Shown here piece after piece: positions 1 to 6,605 of a DNA stretch of 6,682 nucleotides. Source of the DNA: Acidimicrobiaceae bacterium. Lineage in GTDB: Bacteria > Actinomycetota > Acidimicrobiia > Acidimicrobiales > RAAP-2. The first letter of the stretch is position 1. Every line of letters starts with the position of its first letter. A model generated the notes under the pieces. It ran no database searches. It was not told the DNA's origin and was given only the letters and a program-made list of their open reading frames with translations. Made by a program: the position numbers and the translations under genes. Location: NCBI GenBank assembly GCA_003157945.1, contig PMFY01000072.1, positions 1-6,682 of the forward strand, written 5' to 3'.

Positions 1-470
1 CCCGGTCCGCCCGGTCCGCCGATGGCCACCTTCGTGGCCGTGACGGTGTTGGAGGTATCGGCTCCGAAGGCCGCCACGTGGTCGCCCACCTTGACGGTGG
101 AGAACGTGGGTGAGCTCACGGACGGGTCGGTGTATGTGGTCGACGAGCCCACGTCGACGGTGACGGTCGTCCCGTCATGGGCGGTGAGAGTGAAGGTATC
201 GGTCCCCACGGACTTCACGGTGCCGAACGCGGCGGGCGGGGTGCCGCCGAATCCGCCGTGACCACCCGGGAGCCCGTGGTGGTCGGGTGTGGTGGACGTC
301 GTCGACGAACCGGTCGCTGCACCGGCAACCGCGCCTCCGGTCACCGCCAGGCCCAGGGCCACGGCGGCGGCGGTCGTCACCCAGACGCCACGTCGGCGCC
401 GGTGGGGTGCGGAAACGGGTTCGTCCGCTGCTCGTTCGGGGCCGGACTCCTGGTGCTGACTCGTATCCAT
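1..470 (-). CDS. Membrane-anchored or secreted DUF5666-like protein, partial (3' end outside window)
   Basis: This is an open frame from an ATG at 470 to the window edge, with 156 complete codons and no stop. Residues 1-28 are hydrophilic and end in a basic run (HRRRR, 23-27). Residues 29-51 form one hydrophobic Ala/Val/Gly-rich segment, which reads as a signal anchor or signal peptide with a possible cleavage around AVAGAA. A Ser/Thr/Gly/His-rich linker follows (about 52-80). Residues 81-150 are a beta-rich domain with the pattern GTVKSV, then D-G-T-T-V-T-V, then VKVGDHVAAFG and TVTATKV. That pattern is typical of DUF5666/OB-fold-like extracytoplasmic domains. The visible end turns into Gly-Gly-Pro repeats. 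A GAGGAG ribosome site lies 6 nt before the ATG. The gene diverges from the DUF222-HNH gene. The exact function is unknown, and the family assignment rests on pattern recall. Confidence 0.72.
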   Translation of the reverse strand, partial: MDTSQHQESGPERAADEPVSAPHRRRRGVWVTTAAAVALGLAVTGGAVAGAATGSSTTSTTPDHHGLPGGHGGFGGTPPAAFGTVKSVGTDTFTLTAHDGTTVTVDVGSSTTYTDPSVSSPTFSTVKVGDHVAAFGADTSNTVTATKVAIGGPGGP

Positions 471-476
471 GCGTAA

Positions 477-482
477 CTCCTC
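477..482 (-). promoter_or_regulatory. Ribosome binding site of the DUF5666-like gene
   Basis: Read on the minus strand this is GAGGAG, six bases before the ATG at 470. It fixes that start. Confidence 0.65.
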
Positions 483-544
483 GTCGGTTTGGTGCATCTC
501 GACCCGCCGATCGTGGCAGGGCAACCTGTGACCAGCCTGTGGAT

Positions 545-561
545 CAGGGCACGTGCTCCTG
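545..561. promoter_or_regulatory. Inverted repeat in divergent intergenic region, candidate operator
   Basis: The arms are CAGG and CCTG around a perfect 8-bp palindrome GCACGTGC (549-556), with one unpaired T at 557. The site lies between the divergent starts at 470 and 633, where a shared regulator could bind. I see no convincing -10 or -35 elements around it. The operator role is inference from position and symmetry only. Confidence 0.3.
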
Positions 562-617
562 ATAGTCCTGCACCACGGACAGCCCTCTTCCAGCTCAGCG
601 ACTTGTCACAGCCCCGT

Positions 618-623
618 GGGAGG
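618..623 (+). promoter_or_regulatory. Ribosome binding site deciding the DUF222-HNH start
   Basis: GGGAGG sits nine bases before the ATG at 633. This favours 633 over the in-frame TTG at 489, which has no such site. Confidence 0.65.
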
Positions 624-632
624 GTTGACCCC

Positions 633-2201
633 ATGACGGCGACCCTGGCCCATCTCGCACCGTCCTCCGGGCGCGTCGGACCGACCATGGAATTCGGAGA
701 TGCCCTTCCCGGCCCATCCCGTTGGCGTCCGACGGAAACCTCAGGGAAGTCAGCCCGTGCGGACGAGCGTGCGGATGAGACCGACGAGGAAGGTGTGGAC
801 GCTCGATTCGGGGCGACGGTGGGCCAGGCAGCTGAGCTACTGAGGTCGGTCGTCACCGGACTGGAACCAGGTCGCCTGACAGGTCCCGACGCCGCCAGGC
901 TCTACGGATTGCTCGCCGGCATCGAGCGCCTCGCCATGGCCGGCAAGACCCTGCTGGCGCCCCGGATCGACGAGTCGGGCGTCTGGAGGGACTCCGGCCA
1001 CCGCAACACCGCCGTCATGCTCGCGGAGTTGGAGGGCGTTCCGACCGGGCAGGCCCGCAACACCCTCGAGGTCGGGCAACGGCTCCATCAGCTCCCGGGC
1101 ACGGAGCAGGCGCTCCGTAGCGGAACACTCTCCGGCCCGAAGGTGTCCGAGCTGTCCGGAGCGGCCGTGCTCGACCCGACCGGGGAGGCGGAATTGCTCC
1201 ACGGTGCCGCAGAGGAAGGCCTGCAACGCCTCAAGGAGCGCTGCCAACGTTCACGTGCCACTTCCGTGCGGAACGACCCCGACGAGGCCGTTCGACGCAT
1301 CCACGCAGCGCGGCAGTTCGCCTCGTGGACGGACGCGGAAGGCGCATTCTGCTTCCAGGGTCGCGACACCGCCGACCGCGGCGCTCGGATCCTGCAGCAG
1401 ATGGAGTTCACCGCTTCCCGCCTCCGACGGGCCGAGGACCGCGCCACCGACCCGGACAGCTCCGAATCCCTCCGGAACTCGGAAGCCAACCGTCGTGCCG
1501 ATGCCTTCTTCCTGCTCATGACCGGAGGTGCCTCGGCCGGCGAACTGGTCGGGCAGACGGTGGGGACGGACGACGACGACGACGACCCGGGTCCACCCGA
1601 CGAGCAGATCGCCCAGCAGTTCGTGCTCGAGCGGACGTCCACCGCCTCCGCCCGGTACGCGGGACACCAACTTCCGGTGCCGGACGGCTCTTGTCACGTC
1701 ATCGAGCGCCCGCCGAACTGCTCGGTCATGGTCCGGGTCGACCTCGACGCCCTGCTGCGCGGCCACGCCCTCCCGGGCGAGGTCTGCGAACTCGACAACC
1801 AGGGACCGATACCGGTCGCCATGGCCAGGGACATGGCCGACGACTCGTTCCTCCGCTTCGTGTTCCACCAGGCAGGTGACATCCGCGCGGTGTCCCATTT
1901 CGGGCGGACCATCAACCGCACCCTGCGCACCGCACTCGCCCACCGGGACCGGTGCTGCGTGGTGCCGGATTGTGGCGTGGCCTTCGGCCTCGAGATCGAC
2001 CACATCCGTCCGTTCGCCGAGGGTGGTCCCACGTCACTCGACAACCTGGCGCTGCTCTGCCACCATCATCACTATCTGAAGACCTACGAAGGTTGGACGC
2101 TCGAACAGGTGGGGCGGCCGGACACCGGAACGCAGCACTGGGTCTTCGCGCCGATGCCGGCCTTCGGGCAGGAACCAGAGCCGGTTCCGCCTGACGGCTG
2201 A
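633..2201 (+). CDS. DUF222 and HNH endonuclease domain protein (13E12-like family)
   Basis: The 522-residue protein has the usual two-part build of this actinobacterial family. A helical DUF222-type region spans roughly residues 60-300, and a C-terminal HNH nuclease module spans 439-482. In the HNH module, CC-x4-C (441/442 and 447) and C476 with four histidines (477-480) look like the zinc and metal ligands. EIDH (454-457) carries the first catalytic His, N471 is the central Asn, and one His of the HHHH run completes H-N-H. All key residues are present, so the nuclease should be intact. The linker between the domains carries six consecutive Asp codons (313-318) and may be flexible. The start at 633 is chosen for its GGGAGG site; the frame stays open upstream to a TTG at 489. 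The family is often multi-copy in actinobacteria and its substrate is not established. A role with mobile DNA or DNA repair is possible but unproven. Confidence 0.88.
   Translation: MTATLAHLAPSSGRVGPTMEFGDALPGPSRWRPTETSGKSARADERADETDEEGVDARFGATVGQAAELLRSVVTGLEPGRLTGPDAARLYGLLAGIERLAMAGKTLLAPRIDESGVWRDSGHRNTAVMLAELEGVPTGQARNTLEVGQRLHQLPGTEQALRSGTLSGPKVSELSGAAVLDPTGEAELLHGAAEEGLQRLKERCQRSRATSVRNDPDEAVRRIHAARQFASWTDAEGAFCFQGRDTADRGARILQQMEFTASRLRRAEDRATDPDSSESLRNSEANRRADAFFLLMTGGASAGELVGQTVGTDDDDDDPGPPDEQIAQQFVLERTSTASARYAGHQLPVPDGSCHVIERPPNCSVMVRVDLDALLRGHALPGEVCELDNQGPIPVAMARDMADDSFLRFVFHQAGDIRAVSHFGRTINRTLRTALAHRDRCCVVPDCGVAFGLEIDHIRPFAEGGPTSLDNLALLCHHHHYLKTYEGWTLEQVGRPDTGTQHWVFAPMPAFGQEPEPVPPDG
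1569..1586 (+). repeat. (GAC)6 trinucleotide run encoding six Asp
   Basis: There are six perfect GAC codons in the linker before the HNH domain of the DUF222 protein. Runs of this kind can change copy number by slippage in whole codons, so length may differ between strains without breaking the frame. Confidence 0.9.
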
Positions 2202-2249
2202 GCGAGCGGCGGACCCTTCGATCCCCGGGCAGTGGATCCCCCGAGCGGA

Positions 2250-2266
2250 GCCCGTTCACGACGGGC
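2250..2266 (+). terminator. Possible hairpin after the DUF222-HNH gene
   Basis: GCCCGT and ACGGGC form a perfect 6-bp stem around a 5-nt loop, 48 bases after the HNH stop. There is no U tract. It could be a weak terminator between this gene and the next, or chance in G+C-rich sequence. Confidence 0.25.
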
Positions 2267-2372
2267 CCGCTACACCGCAAACAGTCCGGGGAGACCGAAG
2301 CCACATGTACGACCGCCATCCGAATCGGGCTGCCGCGCAGTCCAGTCAAGTTCCGAGCTGTCGGATGCCGAG

Positions 2373-2690
2373 ATGACCGGGTCGGCCGCGCCCGTTGTCG
2401 GCTCTCTCGCTCTGACCGTGGGCGCCGTCGTCGTACTGGCGACGTACTTCCTCCCCACGCTGATCGCCTTCCAACGGGATCCGCCGCACAAGGGAAGCGT
2501 CCTCGTCATCAACCTCTTCTTCGGTTGGACACTCCTCGGGTGGGTGGTCAGCCTGGCGATGGCCTGTCGATCGATTCCGGCCACCCCGGTCGTGGTGCAG
2601 TCCGCCGTCGCCGTTCCCGGCTGGTACCCGGACCCGACCACCGGACGGAATCGGTGGTGGAGCGGCCACGAATGGGGTCCACCCCAGTGA
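2373..2690 (+). CDS. Superinfection immunity-type membrane protein with C-terminal DUF2510
   Basis: The 105-residue protein has two hydrophobic helices, about residues 8-32 and 42-64. The sequence between and within them (TYFLPTLIAF, basic/polar turn, then LFFGWTLLGWVVSLAMA) matches the pattern of the superinfection immunity family (PF14373, related to phage T4 Imm). After a short linker, residues 82-105 (GWYPDPTTGRNRWWSGHEW) are a clear DUF2510 motif, common at one end of actinobacterial membrane proteins. The start at 2373 is chosen because the membrane domain begins directly after it. The frame is open up to an ATG at 2232, but that stretch is basic, low in hydrophobics and unlike the family. 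No strong ribosome site precedes 2373; its ATG overlaps the TGA of a short frame as ATGA. In T4 the family blocks entry of a second phage genome. Chromosomal members are mostly uncharacterised, so no defence role is shown here. Confidence 0.72.
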   Translation: MTGSAAPVVGSLALTVGAVVVLATYFLPTLIAFQRDPPHKGSVLVINLFFGWTLLGWVVSLAMACRSIPATPVVVQSAVAVPGWYPDPTTGRNRWWSGHEWGPPQ

Positions 2691-2696
2691 GGCGGC

Positions 2697-2717
2697 CGGT
2701 TCGATCCCTTCGAGCCG
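2697..2717 (+). terminator. Hairpin terminator candidate after the immunity-type gene
   Basis: CGGTTCGA and TCGAGCCG pair as an 8-bp stem around a TCCCT loop, six bases past the TGA. One pair is G-U in plus-strand RNA and would be a C-A mismatch in minus-strand RNA, so the fold favours the plus transcript. There is no U tract, which is common for actinobacterial terminators. Confidence 0.45.
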
Positions 2718-2733
2718 CGCTGAGGATCCCCCT

Positions 2734-2755
2734 GCGGATTCTTCCGACGAACCGC
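2734..2755. terminator. Second weak hairpin in the convergent gap
   Basis: GCGGATTC and GAACCGC pair over seven bases with one bulged A and a 7-nt loop. It lies between the convergent stops at 2690 and 2783 and could end either transcript. The evidence is only base pairing. Confidence 0.25.
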
Positions 2756-2782
2756 GTGTCGCCGGACGACTACCGCGCCCGA

Positions 2783-3388
2783 CTACCCGTGGCCGCCGGA
2801 ATCGAGCAGCGCGGCCACGTCCGACCACCCGAATCCGACGGACTCGCCGAGTATCCGCCTCGTGTGCGGCTCGACAAGAACGAGGAACGGATAGCTGGTC
2901 ACGCGGAAGTCGGCCCATGCTCCGTCGGACATGACCACGGGGACCGGGACGTCGGCGGCGGTGACCGCCACCTCGTCCGCCCGCACGTTGGCCGGCCCCT
3001 TGGTCACGACGACCACATCGACTCCGGGTGGGAGGTCCCTCCGGAGGCCCGTCCAGAACAGGTCGCAGCCGTCGCAGTTGGTCGACAGGAACACGAGCAG
3101 GCCGGGACGGAGGCTGGACGCGAGATCGACCCTGATGGGCATGCCGTCCGGATCCACGCCGGACAGGTCCGCCGCACTCCAGGCCACTGGAGCGTCGCCG
3201 ATCGCCGACGGCACGGGGCGCAGACCGGCCACGAAGTCCGGATCCGTGAGGGGATTCGTCGGTGTCGCCGGAGGGTCAAATGCGGGTGTCCGCCCTTTGG
3301 AGACCCGGGCGTCCGGAGCGGCCGCACCGTCCGGAGCAGCGGCACCGTCCGGCGCGGTGGCCGCCGCTTCCCGGTGTCGCCACCGCAC
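2783..3388 (-). CDS. Thioredoxin-fold protein with CxxC motif
   Basis: The 201-residue product carries a thioredoxin-like domain over about residues 85-198. A beta strand (GLLVFLS, 96-102) leads into NCDGCDLF, with the CxxC pair at C105 and C108. The cis-proline loop is at SYP (165-167), followed by a final strand and helix. This arrangement matches TlpA/MauD-type thiol-disulfide proteins more than classical thioredoxin, whose motif is CGPC. The first 45 residues are Ala/Pro/Asp-rich with an APDGAA repeat and no membrane segment, so a cytoplasmic place is more likely than a secreted one. The GTG start at 3388 lacks a good ribosome site. It lies 15 nt after the stop of the zinc-ribbon gene, in the same reading frame, so it is probably translated by coupling or reinitiation. 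An internal GTG at codon 53 is a weaker alternative. Redox chemistry is inferred; the partner is unknown. Confidence 0.72.
   Translation of the reverse strand: MRWRHREAAATAPDGAAAPDGAAAPDARVSKGRTPAFDPPATPTNPLTDPDFVAGLRPVPSAIGDAPVAWSAADLSGVDPDGMPIRVDLASSLRPGLLVFLSTNCDGCDLFWTGLRRDLPPGVDVVVVTKGPANVRADEVAVTAADVPVPVVMSDGAWADFRVTSYPFLVLVEPHTRRILGESVGFGWSDVAALLDSGGHG
3311..3355 (-). repeat. 18-bp tandem repeat encoding APDGAA units
   Basis: There are two full and one partial imperfect copies of an 18-bp unit in the N-terminal tail of the thioredoxin-fold gene. They encode Ala-Pro-Asp-Gly-Ala-Ala twice and then Ala-Pro-Asp. It is likely a flexible linker, prone to change in copy number. Confidence 0.8.
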
Positions 3389-3391
3389 CGG

Positions 3392-3403
3392 CGGGACGTC
3401 CCG
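3392..3403. promoter_or_regulatory. 12-bp perfect palindrome in the zinc-ribbon/thioredoxin junction
   Basis: CGGGACGTCCCG is its own reverse complement and fills almost the whole gap between the TGA of the first gene and the GTG of the second. It may bind a dimeric protein, or may simply be chance. As a loopless palindrome it would fold only with a forced small loop in RNA. Confidence 0.3.
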
Positions 3404-3688
3404 TCAGCCCTGGTCGGGAACCGGCGCGTCCGACTCGAGCACCTCGATGCCGTTGCCGTTGCCGCACCAGCGGCAGGTCACGTCTTCGATGATCTCGTCC
3501 AGGACCTCGACGTCCTCGATCGACAGGTCGCCGCCGACCGAATAGTGGTGGAATGCCGTGGTCTTGCGGGTGGTCACGACGTCGAAGCGGGTCAGGTTGC
3601 CGCACGACGCACAGCGGTAGCGGACGGCGGGTCCGGTGCCGGGGCCCGAGGCAGTGGCGGTGGCGGCGGGTGCTGGGTCGGAGGTCAC
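3404..3688 (-). CDS. Small four-cysteine zinc-ribbon protein
   Basis: The 94-residue product has a Thr/Ala/Gly-rich first 20 residues, then a compact domain. Two CxxC knuckles, CASC (C26, C29) and CRWC (C72, C75), should bind one zinc. Between them lie a basic strand (LTRFDVVTTRK), a conserved-looking FHHYSVGGD and an acidic helix-like stretch (IEDVEVLDEIIED). I recall similar small actinobacterial proteins of unknown function, and no catalytic motif is visible. The start is set at GTG 3688 because a TACCGT -10 element lies seven bases before it with no ribosome site, which suggests a leaderless mRNA. A GTG six bases further out (3694) is the alternative and would add two residues. It is followed in the same frame by the thioredoxin-fold gene. 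Nucleic-acid binding is plausible but unproven. Confidence 0.75.
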   Translation of the reverse strand: MTSDPAPAATATASGPGTGPAVRYRCASCGNLTRFDVVTTRKTTAFHHYSVGGDLSIEDVEVLDEIIEDVTCRWCGNGNGIEVLESDAPVPDQG

Positions 3689-3695
3689 GCCCACA

Positions 3696-3701
3696 ACGGT
3701 A
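3696..3701 (-). promoter_or_regulatory. -10 element for the zinc-ribbon/thioredoxin operon
   Basis: TACCGT on the minus strand fits TANNNT and is seven bases from the GTG at 3688, the spacing expected for a leaderless start. No clear -35 element is seen. Confidence 0.4.
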
Positions 3702-3733
3702 GCCGCGACGCCGTGGCCTTCCGTCTCCCGTGA

Positions 3734-3749
3734 TCGAACACCTGTTCGC
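3734..3749. promoter_or_regulatory. LexA (SOS) box
   Basis: TCGAAC-ACCT-GTTCGC matches the Gram-positive/actinobacterial LexA site TCGAAC-N4-GTTCGA at 11 of 12 fixed positions. It abuts the TACAGT -10 element and ends 12 bases before the ATG of the exonuclease/GIY-YIG gene, so bound LexA should block RNA polymerase. It is the only good match I found in the window. Confidence 0.8.
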
Positions 3750-3755
3750 TACAGT
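3750..3755 (+). promoter_or_regulatory. -10 element giving a leaderless transcript
   Basis: TACAGT fits TANNNT. Six bases separate it from the ATG at 3762, so transcription should begin at or next to the A of the start codon. No ribosome site lies upstream, and no clear -35 is seen. Confidence 0.6.
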
Positions 3756-3761
3756 GTCCGC

Positions 3762-5315
3762 ATGGCCCTCGCCGTCCAGCGGTCCTTCGACGATCTCGGC
3801 ACACCGCTCAGCCAGGTCACCTTCGTCGTGCTCGACGTCGAGACCACCGGTGGGTCGCCGGCGTCGGCGTCGCTCACGGAGGTCGCCGCCGCCCGGTACC
3901 GGGGTGGCGAACTGCTCGCCACGTACCAGACCTTCGTCCGACCCGACGAGCGCATCCCGCCGTACATCACCGCGCTGACCGGGATCAGCGACGCCATGGT
4001 GGCCGACGCCCCCCGCATCGGCGAGATGCTCCCCTCCTTCCTCGAGTTCCTCGGCGGCGGCGTGGTGGTCGGTCACAACGTGCGGTTCGACCTCTCCTTC
4101 CTCAACCACGCGCTCGAGTCGACCGGCCGGGACCGTCTGGCCAACGCCACCGTCGACACCCTCGCCCTCGCCCGTCGCCTGGTCCGGGACCAGGTGCCGA
4201 ACTGCAAGCTCGGCACCCTGGCGGCCATCCTCCGACTCCCCCACCAACCCTCCCACCGGGCGCTGACCGACGTCCTCGCCACCGGCGACCTGCTGCACGC
4301 CCTGCTCGAGCGGGCCGGCACGTTCGGCATCGTCGGGCTCGAGGAACTGCTCGACCTCCCCCGGATGGTGGGCCACCCCCAGGCCGCCAAGCTCAAACTC
4401 ACGATCCGTCTCCCCCACCGACCCGGTGTGTACTGGTTCACCGACGCGTCGGGCGACGTGCTCTACGTCGGCAAGGCCACCGACCTGCACAGCCGGGTCC
4501 GCTCCTACTTCTCGGGCGACACCCGCAACAAGGTCGGCCGCCTGCTGCGCCAGATGGACGCGGTCCACCATCGAGTCTGTCAGGGCCCGTTGACCGCCGA
4601 GGTACTCGAAGGCCGGCTCATCCGGGCCTGGGAACCGCCGTTCAACCGAAAGGGCAAGGTCAGGCGTCGGGACCCCGGGACGGCACCTCGGGTCGCGTCG
4701 GGATCGGATGGGCCGACGGACCCCGGTCCGACGCGGCCCGCGCGGAAGCGCTCCGGCCGGCGCAGACGCACGTGGACGCCCGAGGACCTGGCCGGCGACC
4801 CGGCCGAGTTGCTGGCCCCGTTCGCCGAACGGGTGGTCGCCCTCTCGCGTGTACAACGCTACGAGGATGCCGCCCGCGTGCGTGACGACGCCGAGCGGCT
4901 GCGCCACCTCGTGGTCCGGCACCGGTCGGTCGAGTCACTGCGGCGGGCCGGCCGGCTGGTCCTCGATGTCGAGGGCGAGGGAACAGTGGAACTCGACGAA
5001 GGGCTCCTGGTGGAGAGCGGCACGTTGTTCGACGGCGTGACCGTCCGACCTGCGGGCCGCAGCGACGGCCCCGACCCGGTGATGGCCGTGCCTGCTGACG
5101 GCCACGACAACGAGCGCCTCATCGTGGCCCAGTGGTTACGGGCCAATGCCGACAAGGTTCGGGTGCTGGCCAGCGACGGCTGCGACGGCGTGTCCGAGCC
5201 GGCGGACCGTGTCCCGACACTGGGCGAACTGTGCGTCGACCTGGCCAGGTCGTCAGGGACGGGCGCCGAGGGGACTACGACCGACGGCGAAGTGGGAGTC
5301 GATCCGGCGGACTGA
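3762..5315 (+). CDS. DEDDh exonuclease fused to GIY-YIG endonuclease with UVR-like motif
   Basis: The 517-residue protein has an N-terminal DnaQ-type 3'-5' exonuclease domain (about 20-185) with the full DEDDh set: D25 and E27 in LDVETTG, D110 in GHNVRFD, and H165 and D170 in HRALTD. Next comes a UvrC/Cho-type GIY-YIG domain (about 215-300). It has Y224 (GVY), Y235 and K238 in LYVGKA, R245, and E283 before the EPPFNRKGK turn, so all expected catalytic positions are filled. A basic linker (300-337) leads to a helical stretch (about 351-385, with RYEDAARVRDDAERL) resembling the UVR motif that contacts UvrB. The C-terminal RNase H-like nuclease and HhH domains of true UvrC are absent. The architecture matches the actinobacterial DnaQ-UvrC fusion family that includes M. 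tuberculosis Rv2191. The start at 3762 is set by the promoter geometry; an in-frame ATG at 3636 would read through the LexA box and the opposing gene. Probable role: damage-induced DNA incision and trimming, inferred. Confidence 0.9.
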   Translation: MALAVQRSFDDLGTPLSQVTFVVLDVETTGGSPASASLTEVAAARYRGGELLATYQTFVRPDERIPPYITALTGISDAMVADAPRIGEMLPSFLEFLGGGVVVGHNVRFDLSFLNHALESTGRDRLANATVDTLALARRLVRDQVPNCKLGTLAAILRLPHQPSHRALTDVLATGDLLHALLERAGTFGIVGLEELLDLPRMVGHPQAAKLKLTIRLPHRPGVYWFTDASGDVLYVGKATDLHSRVRSYFSGDTRNKVGRLLRQMDAVHHRVCQGPLTAEVLEGRLIRAWEPPFNRKGKVRRRDPGTAPRVASGSDGPTDPGPTRPARKRSGRRRRTWTPEDLAGDPAELLAPFAERVVALSRVQRYEDAARVRDDAERLRHLVVRHRSVESLRRAGRLVLDVEGEGTVELDEGLLVESGTLFDGVTVRPAGRSDGPDPVMAVPADGHDNERLIVAQWLRANADKVRVLASDGCDGVSEPADRVPTLGELCVDLARSSGTGAEGTTTDGEVGVDPAD

Positions 5316-5320
5316 GACCC

Positions 5321-5331
5321 CGCTCGGAGCG
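5321..5331 (+). terminator. Very small hairpin after the exonuclease gene
   Basis: CGCT-CGG-AGCG is a 4-bp stem with a 3-nt loop, five bases past the TGA. It is short, with no U tract, so it is only a weak terminator candidate. Confidence 0.2.
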
Positions 5332-5366
5332 TGGCACAGGTACGTGTGGAAACGTGCGCGGTCGGA

Positions 5367-5399
5367 GTGCGGACGTGCGTGCGGACGTGCGTGCGGACG

Positions 5400-5402
<3 letters not shown>
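5367..5402. repeat. 12-bp tandem repeat between convergent genes
   Basis: The unit GTGCGGACGTGC occurs twice in full (5367-5378, 5379-5390). A third copy (5391-5402) matches at its first ten bases and then diverges into CA. The array fills the end of the gap between the exonuclease and trpD genes, and the TGA stop of trpD (5402-5400) falls within the third copy. Confidence 0.85.

Positions 5403-6592
<1,190 letters not shown>

Positions 6593-6605
<13 letters not shown>

Noticed and set aside
489..632. N-terminal extension of the DUF222-HNH protein from TTG 489
   Set aside because: The ATG at 633 has a well-placed GGGAGG, and the extension would leave only 18 bases for promoters of both divergent genes.
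377..856. Minus-strand open frame across the divergent gap
   Set aside because: It overlaps the start of the DUF5666-like gene in another frame and covers both divergent starts, with no domain or ribosome site.
2232..2372. N-terminal extension of the immunity-type protein from ATG 2232
   Set aside because: It adds 47 basic, Pro/Arg-rich residues unlike the family, crosses a hairpin and lacks a ribosome site.
2525..3733. Plus-strand open frame of about 400 codons
   Set aside because: It runs antisense to both the thioredoxin-fold and zinc-ribbon genes, shows Arg/Gly/His-rich composition and has no motifs.
3734..3749. tRNA-like or phage attachment site at the inverted repeat
   Set aside because: The symmetry and spacing match a LexA box, and no tRNA fold or flanking direct repeat is present.
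3636..3761. N-terminal extension of the exonuclease protein from ATG 3636
   Set aside because: It would be encoded through the LexA box and the 5' end of the opposing zinc-ribbon gene, and it adds low-complexity sequence before the conserved domain.
3276..4922. Long minus-strand open frame opposite the exonuclease/GIY-YIG gene
   Set aside because: It is Gly/Arg/Val-rich with no recognisable domain and is the antisense frame of a gene with complete motifs. Long antisense frames are expected at this G+C level.
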